Below, piece by piece: positions 32,680 to 44,593 of a stretch of 49,101 bases of DNA. Source of the DNA: Joyebacterum sp964521425 (GTDB taxonomy: Bacteria > Joyebacterota > Joyebacteria > Joyebacterales > Joyebacteraceae); contig CAZFRO010000016.1 in assembly GCA_964521425.1 (NCBI GenBank), forward strand, positions 1-49,101. The letters run 5' to 3'. How positions within the stretch are numbered: position 1 is the stretch's first letter; the number at the start of each line of letters is the position of its first letter. The notes under the pieces are model-generated. The model had not been told where the DNA came from, made no database searches, and saw only the letters and a program-made list of their open reading frames with translations. The translations under genes and the position numbers were made by a program.

Positions 32680-35274
32680 ATGAGTGTAGAGCCGTCGGCG
32701 AACCAGACGTCTCAGGCGTTGTCTCAAGCAGGGTCGGTGAATCGCGGTGCACAGGGCACGGGAGTGAAAGAGCGAGGCAATGTGAAGAGAAGAAAGCTCC
32801 TTGAGACCATCAGCGACGTTGAACGCTCCCCCCACCACTGGAGCGTGTTCGTACTCGCCTTTCTCGCGCTCGCTATCGCGAGAAACCTCCTTGAGGGCGC
32901 TCTGGGACCAAAGGGCTCCATCGGCTTTGTCTATTTCTCATCGCCTTCCGCGCTGATGGTGCTCGATCACTTCCTCTTCTTCTACATCAGTCTGTTTCTC
33001 GGTTTCTCCGTCCTCCTCTCAGCGCTGGCGCGAGAGCGCATCGGATCTGTCATGAAGGTGATGACACCAGCATGGGTCATCATCCTCATCCCGCCAGTTA
33101 TGGACTACATCATCACATCAGGCGAGGGTATGAGGATAACGTACCTCCTCGACCTCCGATCGGTGGCTTTCCGGTTCTTCAACCCGGGAGTCGCGCTCGA
33201 GCGCGTCTCTCCAGGACAGCGAGTCGAGATCCTGGCGGCTTGCCTTCTCGCAGTAGCGTACGTCCGCATCAAGACGAAGAGCTGGTTCCGAGGAGCTCTG
33301 GCCTTTGTGCTCACCTATCTCCTGCTGCTCGGCCACGGCATCCTACCGAACGCCCTGGCCAGGCTCTCGTGGGCCATCACCGAAGGCACCCGCGCCCCGC
33401 TGGCATTCATCTACAACGCCACCTACCGGGCGGGCGGCATAGTCCCCGATGAGAGCAGGAAGCTGGCACTCGTCTTCATCCTCACGTCGTGCGCGCTCGG
33501 GTGGCTGGCCTTCCGACTCCACGCACCCAAGAAGGAACGGGCTCTGCGCTTGAATATGCGCCCGCTCAGAACGCTTCACTATCTGGGGATGGCCGCCTTC
33601 GGCCTCGCACTCGGGTGGGCCATCTTCTCTCCGGTCGGCCTATCGTTCACCGGCGGCGGTGACGTTCTCGGGATCATCGGGGTTGCTCTTGCTGTCTTTC
33701 TCGCATTCCAGGCGTCCGTCAACCTGAACGATCTCTTTGACGAGGAGAGCGACGAAATCGTGGGTGTCTCCCGACCGCTCGTCCGAGGAGCAGTCGGAAG
33801 AAAGGACGTCGCCATGATGGCCAGCGTTCTCGCACTAGGCGCGCTCCTCATGGCACTCAACGTCAAGTACTCCACGTTCCTCCTGATGCTCCTTACTCTG
33901 GCGCTCTCCCTCTTCTACTCTGCGCCACCCATTCGTCTGAAGCGGATCCCGCTCGTCTCGAACCTGAGCCTCGGACTCATGTCCTTGCTCGTCTGCATGA
34001 TTGGCTTCTCCGCGTTCGCCGAGGAACGTTCGTTCGCTCTCTTCCCCCCGCGGCTTGCGTGGCTCATCGTTCTCTCGTTCGGACTCGGATTCGCGGCCAA
34101 GGATCTGAAGGACACAGCGGGCGATGGCGCAACCGGTGTGATCACACTGCCGGTACTCCTGGGTGAGCGAGCCGGTCGCATCGCTACGGCTGTGCTCGTG
34201 CTGGCCGGCTACGTTGTCGTGCCCCTTCTCCTTCCGTACCGCGTGCTCATCGCCCCCGCCCTCGTGCTTGGGATCGGAAGCGCCGTCATGGTCCTACTCT
34301 GGAAGCGCCCCCACCTCGACCGGATCCTCCTCGTCGTCTGTCTGGCATTCACGCTCGCCATAGGCGTCATGACCGTGTTCAACATCGACGAGGTTCTTCC
34401 CGATCACATCCCGGTCGTCAAAGCCAAGGCCGCCGAGTTCGAAGGCAGGAGGGCGGAGGCGTGGCACAATTTCAAGCGCGCCGGACCTCTCTACGCAATG
34501 GCAGCAAGAGTCTTCACGGATGACCCCGACATTCAGGAGCGCGCGGGAAGTGCGCTCTTCCAGAGTGGTGACCCTGAAGGGTCGCTTCCGTTTCTGGAGA
34601 TGGCGGTCGATCTCGACCCGTCCCGACCCGTCGCCCTCCAGTATCTGGCACTGGCGGAGTCACGACTCGGACGCGTGGATTCAGCCCTCCGCCTCATGCA
34701 TGAAGCGGTAGCAGTAGCAATGCGGCCGCGCGTGTTTCTCTCGCTCATGGGTGAAGAGCTGGCAGCTCATGGCAATCCTCTCGCCGCCTCGAGTGCCTTT
34801 TCACGGGCCCTCAGGGCCGGACAGCCGGAGATTCCGGCCCGCCTCAGGCTGGGTGAGGCGTTCATTGCGATGGGCAGGATGGAGGAGGCGCGCGCCGAAC
34901 TCGGAATGGCGGTCGACCGAAGACCATCGTCAGCCGAGGCGCACGATGCGCTGGGGAAGTTCTACAACATGTCGCGGGAACCGGATCTCGCCGCCCACGA
35001 GTTCACCCAAGCAACCGAACTCGACCCGGACGAGCCAGTCTTCTGGAACAATCTGGGAGTTGCAGAGCGGGAGGCCGGTCGGTTCGAGGAGTCGCTCGCA
35101 GCACTCAATACCGCCGGCGAGCTAGCGCCTCGTATGATCGACCCGTACTACAATCGTGGTCAGCTGTTCGAGAGACTTGGCAGGAGTGACGAAGCGAGGA
35201 GACAGTATCTCCTCGCCCTAGAGATCAACCCATCGTTCGCACCGGCCCGTGCCGCCCTCGAGTTGATCAAGTGA
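32680..35274 (+). CDS. UbiA-superfamily prenyltransferase fused to a TPR domain
   Basis: An 864-residue three-part protein. Residues about 55-285 form an extra membrane domain of roughly six helices that I do not recognise. Residues about 300-575 are a UbiA-type prenyltransferase. It has the first Asp-rich motif NLNDLFDEESD at 348-358, YSAPPIRLKR at 423-432 and the second Asp-rich motif DLKDTAGD at 475-482, so both Mg-diphosphate sites look intact. From about 590 to the end are TPR repeats (WNNLGVAEREAGRFEESLAA, PYYNRGQLFERLGRSDEAR). UbiA enzymes move prenyl groups onto aromatic, sugar or glycerol acceptors in the membrane; the acceptor is unknown. The TPR part, probably facing one side of the membrane, should bind a partner. 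The exact start is uncertain (no clear ribosome site; GTGs follow at residues 29 and 35). Its stop abuts the stop of the convergent PHP gene. Confidence 0.82.
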   Translation: MSVEPSANQTSQALSQAGSVNRGAQGTGVKERGNVKRRKLLETISDVERSPHHWSVFVLAFLALAIARNLLEGALGPKGSIGFVYFSSPSALMVLDHFLFFYISLFLGFSVLLSALARERIGSVMKVMTPAWVIILIPPVMDYIITSGEGMRITYLLDLRSVAFRFFNPGVALERVSPGQRVEILAACLLAVAYVRIKTKSWFRGALAFVLTYLLLLGHGILPNALARLSWAITEGTRAPLAFIYNATYRAGGIVPDESRKLALVFILTSCALGWLAFRLHAPKKERALRLNMRPLRTLHYLGMAAFGLALGWAIFSPVGLSFTGGGDVLGIIGVALAVFLAFQASVNLNDLFDEESDEIVGVSRPLVRGAVGRKDVAMMASVLALGALLMALNVKYSTFLLMLLTLALSLFYSAPPIRLKRIPLVSNLSLGLMSLLVCMIGFSAFAEERSFALFPPRLAWLIVLSFGLGFAAKDLKDTAGDGATGVITLPVLLGERAGRIATAVLVLAGYVVVPLLLPYRVLIAPALVLGIGSAVMVLLWKRPHLDRILLVVCLAFTLAIGVMTVFNIDEVLPDHIPVVKAKAAEFEGRRAEAWHNFKRAGPLYAMAARVFTDDPDIQERAGSALFQSGDPEGSLPFLEMAVDLDPSRPVALQYLALAESRLGRVDSALRLMHEAVAVAMRPRVFLSLMGEELAAHGNPLAASSAFSRALRAGQPEIPARLRLGEAFIAMGRMEEARAELGMAVDRRPSSAEAHDALGKFYNMSREPDLAAHEFTQATELDPDEPVFWNNLGVAEREAGRFEESLAALNTAGELAPRMIDPYYNRGQLFERLGRSDEARRQYLLALEINPSFAPARAALELIK

Positions 35275-36198
35275 TCACGCAGGCCGTGCGGCGCGAAGCT
35301 CCTCCAGCAGATAGTGCGGAACCTCGACCTCTCCCACCTCGATTTGCGGCTTGTTCGCACCGTGGAAGTCGGTTCCGCCAGTCTTGAGGACGCCGTGGCT
35401 CTCAGCCAGCGACGCGTAGTGGCCGACGAGTTCCGAATACTGCTCCTCACTGATCAGGGAGTCGCCGTCCCAGTAGGGTCTGTTCTTGTTGTAGCTGTAG
35501 TAGACTTCGATTCCCTTCACTCCCGCTCCAACACACGTCGCGATCGTCTTGTCGACATCCGGATCGATGAGCGTGCCGCGCTTCGCGAACACCTCGTTGT
35601 ATACGCCGGGATGAGCGAGAACAGGAACACCGCCCGCCCGCTCGATGATGTCCACTGCCGCCTCGAGCGATAGACTGAAGTCCTTCGTGACGTGCCAGTC
35701 TCCGCCGAACGATGTCTTCTCAAAGAACACGTCGGCGCGGAAACTCGGATAGTGCTCTCTCAGGATCTTCCAGATGTGCGGACGCCGGACCGTGTCGCCG
35801 GCGGCTACTGCAAGTACTTCCGTGCTCCCTATCTCGTAGCCGTTCTGGGCAAGCACGGCGAGCTGTTTGTAGAGCTTGTCGTTCTTGGCCTTCTGAAGGA
35901 GGTCGAGCGCCTCGATCAGTTCGGGGTGGTCGGGGTCAATGAAGTAGCCCAGGATGTCCGTCTCGATGAGATGCCGCTTGGGATCGTGCGCGATACCTAT
36001 CTCGGTGCCCGCTACAACCTCGATGCCATGCTTCTCCCCCGCCGCCAGCCCATCCTTCACTGCTCCGATCGTGTCGTGATCCGTGATGGCCATGGCGGTA
36101 AGCCCGCGTTCCTTCGCACGAAGCACGAGCTCTTCCGGAGTGAGAGTCCCATCGGATGCCGTCGTGTGAAGATGAAGGTCGATGCGGGCATCGGTCAT
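35275..36198 (-). CDS. PHP domain phosphoesterase
   Basis: A 307-residue PHP-family protein related to the TrpH/YciV group, which act as nucleoside 3',5'-bisphosphate phosphatases or 5'-3' exonucleases on short RNA. Metal ligands are visible in DLHLHTTASDGTLTPEEL, AMAITDHDTIGAV, VAGTEIGI, PVLAHPGVYNEVF and LKTGGTDFHG. I start at ATG 36198 with GAGGTG upstream; the open frame to 36837 is antisense-like run-on through the next gene. It lies 5 bases after the EMC3-like gene and is the last of the minus-strand cluster headed by the phosphatase at 41708. Confidence 0.9.
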   Translation of the reverse strand: MTDARIDLHLHTTASDGTLTPEELVLRAKERGLTAMAITDHDTIGAVKDGLAAGEKHGIEVVAGTEIGIAHDPKRHLIETDILGYFIDPDHPELIEALDLLQKAKNDKLYKQLAVLAQNGYEIGSTEVLAVAAGDTVRRPHIWKILREHYPSFRADVFFEKTSFGGDWHVTKDFSLSLEAAVDIIERAGGVPVLAHPGVYNEVFAKRGTLIDPDVDKTIATCVGAGVKGIEVYYSYNKNRPYWDGDSLISEEQYSELVGHYASLAESHGVLKTGGTDFHGANKPQIEVGEVEVPHYLLEELRAARPA

Positions 36199-36203
36199 GC
36201 TTG

Positions 36204-37034
36204 CTACACCTCGATCCCGAAGAGGTCCTTGAGGGCGAAGCCGGCGATGACCGAGATCCCGAAGAAGATCCAGAGCCAGTGGAAGGTGAGACCGAAGAAA
36301 AGCCCCTGCTTCTCTTCGTAGTGAACCGTGATCGAGTGCACGATGGAGTCCCACGGAATCGGCTGTTCGGCAGGATAGAGAAACGCGCTCCAGGTCCCGG
36401 CCCTCGGCCTGAGCGAGGCGAACCTCACGGTACCGAGGTCCTCGCCTACAACGACCACCTTGTTGATCGTCCCGTCCGGCGTGACGACCGAAAGCGCACG
36501 CGTGCCGCAGCGATCGGCCGCTATCTTCCATTCGATTTCGCCTGCTGTGTCCATCCTGAGCGCGGGCGAGACGATGCGGATGCCATCGGGAGTCGCGAGC
36601 GTGATGTCGGCCTCCGTGGCACGCACACCATCCGCGAGCGCAACCGTCACGACGGTCACATCCCCGGGGACCAGAGGCTCGTGCGCGTATCTGATGCCGA
36701 GCTGCACCATGATGAAGAGCACTGGAATGAAAAGGAACACGATCGGCCTGAGAGAGTGCTTGAGGTACTGGAGGTTGAAGCGCACGACGTTGCCCATCGC
36801 GCGGAACATCACCGAAGGAGCGTTCCTGAAGATCCACATCTCCATGATGTGCGCTTTGAGCCTGTCCTTCGTCGCCGCGATCATCTTCTGGTTCGAAGTC
36901 TTGCCGAAGATGAAGAGCATCACGACACCGGTCACAACGGAGACGACGAGGAGACCCACGATCGGGTGTATCCCCGCAAACGGTGCGAGAACGATATCGA
37001 ACGCCTTCGTTATGACTCTAAGCACTGGCCACAT
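36204..37034 (-). CDS. Conserved membrane protein with EMC3/YidC-like topology
   Basis: A 276-residue protein. There is a helix at about 23-44 (GLLVVSVVTGVVMLFIFG), then a positively charged cytoplasmic helical stretch beginning KTSNQKMIAATKDRLKAHIM. Helix 2 is at about 94-113, preceded by NLQYLKHSLRP, then comes an exported beta-rich domain of about 130 residues, and a last helix (WLWIFFGISVIAGFALK) near 250-270. The first half recalls the Oxa1 superfamily (YidC, EMC3, DUF106), which inserts membrane proteins. I recall similar uncharacterised proteins near phosphatase-like genes in Planctomycetes and Acidobacteria; this is recollection, not a search. Function unknown. Confidence 0.6.
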   Translation of the reverse strand: MWPVLRVITKAFDIVLAPFAGIHPIVGLLVVSVVTGVVMLFIFGKTSNQKMIAATKDRLKAHIMEMWIFRNAPSVMFRAMGNVVRFNLQYLKHSLRPIVFLFIPVLFIMVQLGIRYAHEPLVPGDVTVVTVALADGVRATEADITLATPDGIRIVSPALRMDTAGEIEWKIAADRCGTRALSVVTPDGTINKVVVVGEDLGTVRFASLRPRAGTWSAFLYPAEQPIPWDSIVHSITVHYEEKQGLFFGLTFHWLWIFFGISVIAGFALKDLFGIEV

Positions 37035-37114
37035 GTGTCTCTCTCACTGTGCTGACCGATGGTGACCCTCTCGCGCCCTTCACAGGGCGCCAGCGCGGAC
37101 ACGCGCCCACAGGA

Positions 37115-37306
37115 CTACGAGATGTACCCGAGACCCTTGAGCTTCTCCTTGATCTCCTCTTCGGAGTCGGACTCCTCGAGCTGCGATATCTCCTTCTCAA
37201 GCGCGTGCGTAACGAACTCCTCCACCGACGAGTAGCCCGCCATCTCCGCGTACTTCTTCACCTTCTCGAGAAGGTCCTTGTCGATCTTGATGCCTCCACC
37301 GAACAT
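37115..37306 (-). CDS. Small ribbon-helix-helix-like protein with a C-terminal LGYI tag
   Basis: A 63-residue protein starting at an ATG with AGGAGGACTC upstream. Residues 5-40 (IKIDKDLLEKVKKYAEMAGY, then SSVEEFVTHALEKEI) have the strand-helix-helix pattern of RHH/CopG-type DNA-binding or antitoxin proteins, without the usual basic strand. The rest is an acidic helix ending EEEIKEKLKGLGYIS. That tail is like the segment after the lipobox of the neighbouring phosphatase and one in the arylsulfotransferase-like protein. It sits 21 bases after the phosphatase gene in the same direction. It may be a partner or regulator of the cluster; no toxin gene is adjacent. Confidence 0.72.
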   Translation of the reverse strand: MFGGGIKIDKDLLEKVKKYAEMAGYSSVEEFVTHALEKEISQLEESDSEEEIKEKLKGLGYIS

Positions 37307-37327
37307 CGTGAGTCCTCCTTCATCGCC

Positions 37328-39497
37328 CTACTCGAACACCGAGCGTCCGACCATCCACTCCCGCTTGCCGATACCGAACTCACCGAGAATCGTCGGGGCC
37401 ATGTCGTAGAGTGATGGCTCCTCGTGCGAGAACGCCCTGTTGGTGAAGAGCACGCCGGGCACGTGGTGATAGTCGGCGCAGTGGTCTCCACTCCATTTCT
37501 TCGTATTGTCGCTGACAACGCTCGAGGGGACCTGGCCGCCGGCCGTCTGGTCCGAACCACGATAGCCCCAGCCATAGCCCATGATGATGTCCGGCGCCGT
37601 CGCCTTGTACGGACCGTGGTACGCCTCGGCCGCCTTGTACGCCCGAACGATCATCGTCGCGTCCGTCCTCGGATCCCTTAGCGTCTCAAGCTTGGCCGCG
37701 ATCTCGTCGATCAGCTCCCGTGCCTCTTCACCCGGCTCCACCATCCCAGAAGCCTCCCGTCCCTTCGTGTTGATGTAGAGGCCGTTGATGCCGAGCCCGA
37801 ACGCGCGAGTGTGCCCCCAGTCGACTCCGATCAGCCACTCAACCTGCTCGGGACTCGTCCCAGGCTTGAGAACAAGGTACCCCTCGTCGTAGAGCCACCT
37901 GTTCAGGTGGAACTCCCGATACCACGGCGCGAACCCGTGGTCCGAGAGAACGATAAGCGACGTGTTCTCATCGAGCCCCAGAAGCACGTCACCCAGGATG
38001 GCATCGAACTTCACGTAGAGGCCCTCGAGATAGTCGGCGAACTCCGCATCCTCCTCGGCATTGTATGCCGGATGCGACGGGTCCATGCAACGCCACATGG
38101 CATGCGAATTCTGGTCGAGGGAACCGAAGTAGAAATAGAGAAGGCCCTCACTAAAGCGTGACAGTTCGTAGTTGAACAGGTCCAGGCGCTCGTCGAAGAC
38201 GATGCTGGACTGCTTCGTGAACTCCTCGTTCCCGAATACACCGTGTTCAAGCGCCTTCGTATCCTCCGGCATGTTCTGTGTGTAGAAATGCCCGACCGCG
38301 TCAACCAGTTCCGCTCCATACTCCGGCGGGTCCGTGATGGGAAGAACCTGGTTGGCGGCATTGATCTGAACCGGCGTAATGTAGAGTTCGAACTCCGGGT
38401 GAGCCGATTTGAGAAGGAACCGCACGACGCCGCTCACGGTCACGGCAGCAGGCACCATCTCGAAATCGACCTCGATCCACTCGCTGAATTCACCCTCCGT
38501 GAGAATGACCTCACTGTCGCCGATGACCACCTTGGCGACAGGGTTCTCAGGGTCGACGAGGACCTGAAAATCAAGCGCGACCTTCTTCTCGCTGTACGGG
38601 ACTCTCTCCCCTGTCCGCTCCTCGATCCTCTCGTAGTCCTTGAAGTCGTTCGGCGGTCCGTAGAGGGTCGCTTGAACGACGCCGTTTGAGACACGCACGG
38701 GGTAGATGTAGCCGCCCGAGATATCATCCGAGCCGGGCCACGGGTCGGTTGTGTAGAACGAGAACGTCCCGTACGTCCCGAGGATGTCTGGTGTGCCCAT
38801 CCCCGACATGCTCCGCGTCGTACCGGTCTCGCTCGGCACCGGTGGGAAGTTCGATGGAATCTTGAAGATGGTGCACGGAATCCCGGCTGCCTCAAGCACC
38901 TGCCAGAACGCAACACCCCGTCTCAGGTTCATCGTGCCGCCCCCGGCCAACGGGAACACGTAGTCTGTGAAGGGCAACGTGAACTCGTTCTTCACGGGGA
39001 TGAACCCCAGGAGCTTCGCGCGCTCGGGTGCTGGTATGACCTGCGATGTCGAGAGGTACGGCATGTAGGTCGTCCTGTCGCAGTGGACGAAGTCGAAGAT
39101 GCCGTGCCCACCAGGATCCGCTCCGGTGATGAAGTTCGACCAGGCGACCGGGCTCTGCGGCGGAATGCTCGAGAGGAGCGGACCGAAGCCGCCGCTCTCG
39201 GCAAGCTGTCTGAAGTGCGGAAGCTTCCCCTCATCCATGAGCCGCGTGGTCATGACCCAGTCCATGCCGTCGATACCAATGACGAGAACCTTCTTCTCCC
39301 CCGACCGGACGGACTCCCTGAGATCGGAATCGATCTCGATGTACCCGAGCGACGCCAGAGCCGCTCTGTCCTCTTCGGTCATACGAGCGTCTTCAGGCTC
39401 ATCGGCCGTGCAGCCCGCAAGCACGGACGCGAGCGCGATCGCCGCACCGAGCATCAGAACAAGCGGAAGCGTCCACGGCCAGGATCGGTATCCGCGT

Positions 39498-39505
<8 letters not shown>
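37328..39505 (-). CDS. Alkaline-phosphatase-superfamily lipoprotein (type I phosphodiesterase type)
   Basis: About 725 residues. A signal peptide ends in the lipobox VLAGC (Cys at about 32), so it is likely a lipoprotein. Then comes an acidic segment TEEDRAALASLGYIEID at 43-59, then the catalytic domain. Metal/nucleophile regions are VIGIDGMDWVMTTRLMDEG, PVAWSNFITGADPGGHGIFD, LIVLSDHGFAPW and KWSGDHCADYHHVPGVLF. A beta-rich insertion sits between about 310 and 420. Such enzymes hydrolyse phosphodiesters or phosphomonoesters outside the inner membrane; the substrate is unknown. Starts at GTG 39529, TTG 39520 and ATG 39505 are all possible. The 5' end overlaps the next phosphatase gene. Confidence 0.85.
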
Positions 39506-41708
<2,203 letters not shown>

Positions 41709-41808
41709 AACGCCTCTGTCCAGAGTGGTCGCTGCCTACCGGCCCGCGGCTACTGCCAGTGGCCGGTGCCGCACACTTCCCGCCGGGTGCTTCCCCCATA
41801 AGTACATC

Positions 41809-41837
41809 ATCATAGTCGTTCAGCCGAGGTCATTCAA
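41809..41837 (-). promoter_or_regulatory. Promoter of the phosphatase cluster
   Basis: Minus-strand -35 TTGAAT (41832-41837), 17-base spacer, -10 TATGAT (41809-41814), about 100 bases before the ATG at 41708. Good spacing and a 5/6 -10 match. Confidence 0.55.
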
Positions 41838-41900
41838 GCACCGAGCGAAGCTCGCCAAGGGTGGACGTGCTGGAGAGCAAGCGCTCAGCACTTGCCGGCT

Positions 41901-41927
41901 CGGTGGTTCTCACTCGAAAAACCACCG
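41901..41927. repeat. Inverted repeat in the divergent phosphatase/EamA gap
   Basis: CGGTGGTT and AACCACCG form an 8-bp inverted repeat with 11 bases between, about 10 bases before TATACT (41937-41942), a possible -10 for the EamA gene. It could be an operator. The 295-base gap 41709-42003 holds nothing else recognisable. Confidence 0.4.
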
Positions 41928-42003
41928 GACCGGCCGTATACTCGTGCAATTCGATCCATCTCCCGACTCATTCATTCTGATTCGTGCAGAAGGGCAGCGA
42001 TTC

Positions 42004-42984
42004 ATGACCCAGAGGCAAGAGCAGATAGGCTCCGAGATCCTTCTTCTCCTCACCGCGGCCATCTGGGGAATCGCGTTCGTCTTCCAGCGGACCGCGATGG
42101 ACCACATCGGACCGTTCACGTTCAACGCGCTCAGGTTCGCACTCGGCGCCCTTGTCATGCTCGTGATCATGGGGGTGCGGAGTGGAAACAGCAGGCGGCG
42201 TCACGCACGCTCCCCGGAGCCACCTTCCGCTTCATCTGATCCAGGGGCCGCGACCATCGGCAGCGGCCGCGCGAGCCATCATGAGCCGGCCGCGTTCACC
42301 GGTCGTCGCGCCACCCTCTCGGGCCTCCTTGGAGGGCTCCTCGTGTTCGCGGGCGCCACCTTCCAGCAGGTCGGCATCGTCTATACGACAGCCGGGAAGG
42401 CCGGCTTCATCACCGGCCTCTACATCGTACTCGTTCCCGTGCTCGGCATCTTCTGGCGGCACCGCCCAGGTCGAAACGTGTGGCTGGGCGCCATCGTCGC
42501 CGTGGTGGGGCTCTTCCTCCTGAGCGTAACCGACACGCTCACTCTTGGGCTCGGCGACTCGCTCGTGCTCATCGGAGCGTTCTTCTGGGCCGGTCATGTG
42601 ATCTTCGCGGCGTGGGTTACGAAACGCATGGGCATCCCCATGCTCGCGTTCATCCAATTCGCCACCTGCTCGATTCTGAGTCTCGTCGTCGCGGTGGCAA
42701 CCGAGCGCATCGCACTTCAATCGATCATGAACGCCATGATACCCGTTCTCTACGGAGGTCTGGTGTCGGTCGGGATCGCCTACACGCTTCAGCTCGTCGG
42801 ACAGAGAAGGACGCCTCCCTCCCATGCAGCCATCATCATGGGACAGGAGGCGGTCTTCGCGGCACTTGGCGGGTGGTTCTTCCTGAGTGAATTCTTGAGC
42901 TCTCGCGCACTTCTCGGGTGTGCGCTGATGCTTGGCGGTGCCATTCTGGCACAGCTCAAAATACGGCGACCATGCAGCGACTGA
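42004..42984 (+). CDS. EamA/DMT-superfamily transporter
   Basis: A 326-residue inner-membrane protein with about ten helices in two EamA repeats. The first begins LLLTAAIWGIAFVFQRTAMD, the second LVLIGAFFWAGHVIFAAWV; both have the usual small-residue helix patterns. The start ATG has GAAGGG upstream. An unusually long hydrophilic loop of about 45 residues (His, Arg, Ser and Pro-rich) lies between helices 2 and 3. DMT carriers export metabolites or amino acids; substrate unknown. Some EamA-like proteins flip lipid-linked sugars, which would suit this neighbourhood, but that is speculation. Confidence 0.85.
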   Translation: MTQRQEQIGSEILLLLTAAIWGIAFVFQRTAMDHIGPFTFNALRFALGALVMLVIMGVRSGNSRRRHARSPEPPSASSDPGAATIGSGRASHHEPAAFTGRRATLSGLLGGLLVFAGATFQQVGIVYTTAGKAGFITGLYIVLVPVLGIFWRHRPGRNVWLGAIVAVVGLFLLSVTDTLTLGLGDSLVLIGAFFWAGHVIFAAWVTKRMGIPMLAFIQFATCSILSLVVAVATERIALQSIMNAMIPVLYGGLVSVGIAYTLQLVGQRRTPPSHAAIIMGQEAVFAALGGWFFLSEFLSSRALLGCALMLGGAILAQLKIRRPCSD

Positions 42985-43052
42985 GCATGACTGGACTCCC
43001 CGAACGCGCCATGCTAGCTTGGAGCATCCGGATCATCTCAACAGGAGGAACC

Positions 43053-44455
43053 GTGCTCAGACATGCAAAACACTTGGTGGATCGTGCGCGCCGCGCACTT
43101 CCAACGCCGGCTGGATGCGCCGTGCCGCTCACCACCACCGCGCTCATCATGCTGGTTGGATGCTCGTCAGAGGAAGGCAGTGGCGAAGCGGATACGCAAG
43201 GGTCGATAGCGCTGAATGGGGCAGCCGCCAGGAATCAGCGCAGCAGAAGCCGGCATTCCAGGGACCCGAAGACGCGGATGGCCAGCCTGGGCACTGGCGC
43301 GTGGCGAAGGGTGAGGGCAGCCAACTGACCGAGGAGCAACGGGCCGAGATCAAACGGCTCGAGTCGATCGGGTACCTCGGCGGCTCGAAGACCGCAACAG
43401 GCATCGGAGGCGTCACCATACACGACCGCACCCGCGCCGGCCGTGGGTACAACTTCTTCACATCAGGCCACCGCCCCGGTGCGCTCCTCATGGACATGGA
43501 CGGCAACACTCTTCACGAGTGGGGCTGCGAGTTCCTCGATGCGTTCCCGGAATGCGAGGACATCGTCTCGGATGAGCGGACCCAACACTGGCGCCGCGGC
43601 TACCTCTACGAGAACGGGGACGTCCTCGGCATATTCGAGGGCATTGGTCTCGTCAAACTCGACAAGGACTCGAACATCGTCTGGGCATACGACGGTGGCG
43701 CGCACCATGACCTTGAGGTCATGGATGACGGCCGCATCTTCATCCTGACGCGCGAGGCACACCGGGTCCCGCGTGTTGACCGGAACTCCGTCGTACTCGA
43801 GGACTTCATCACGATCCTGAACAGCGATGGCGAGGAACTCGATCGCATCTCCATCCTCAGTGCGTTCTGGGACTCCAACTACGACCGGGCACTGCTCGCA
43901 CTCAAGATGCGGCGGAGCAGCGACATCACCCACACCAACACGCTCGAGGTGCTCGACGGCTCGCTCGCAGACCGTCTGCCCGCGTTCCGCAAGGGCAATG
44001 TCCTGATCTCGTTCAGGAAGCTCCACGCCATCGCCGTCGTGGATATCGCGGCGCGGAAAGTAGTGTGGCTCATGGCTGGTCCGTGGATCGGTCAGCATCA
44101 GCCAACGGTCCTTCCTAATGATCACATTCTCGTTTTCGACAACGGCGGACGGACGGATATCTCTCGCGTGATCGAGTTCGATCCCGTGACGCAGGAGGAG
44201 ATCTGGCGCTATGGCGGGAGCTACGAGGATGAGTTCTACACGAAGTCGTGCGGCACGAGCGCGCTTCTTCCGAACGGCAACATCCTCATCACCGAATCGG
44301 ACAACGGTCGAGCGTTCGAAGTGACGCGCGGTGGAGAGATCGTCTGGGAGTACCGGAATCCGGCTCGCGCAGGCAGCCGCAGCCAGCTCATCGCGACTAT
44401 CCTCGACATGGTGAGGCTGCCGGAGAGCTTCCCCGTAGAATGGGAGGAACACTGA
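43053..44455 (+). pseudogene. Arylsulfotransferase-like lipoprotein, frameshifted near the 5' end
   Basis: The first frame begins at a GTG at 43053 with AGGAGGAACC directly upstream. It encodes a signal peptide with lipobox LIMLVGC (Cys 37). That frame stops at 43328. The rest continues in the frame one base back, from about 43200 to 44455: a linker, TEEQRAEIKRLESIGYLGG, then an arylsulfotransferase-type beta-propeller (MDMDGNTLHEW, HHDLEVMDDGRIFIL, HTNTLEVLD, QHQPTVLPNDHILVFDNGG). A one-base loss, probably at GGG 43200-43202 or GGGG 43218-43221, joins the two. Related enzymes move sulfate between aryl groups in the periplasm; here the substrate is unknown. Either a recent pseudogene, an assembly error or frameshifting. 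Confidence 0.78.
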
Positions 44456-44593
44456 TACGGGACGCGTCTGACCCCGTCGAATCCTCACACTACCGATGCC
44501 ACCTGTACATCGGACGCCCGGGGTCATGGGGGGGTAGCATTGCACCAGACTCGAGAAGTCGGAGGCAGGTTTCGCTCTATCGTGATGATCGCG

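Noticed and set aside
36199..36837. N-terminal half of a 520-codon frame joined to the PHP domain
   Set aside because: It overlaps the EMC3-like gene in another frame and has shadow-frame composition. The PHP gene has its own ATG and ribosome site at 36198.
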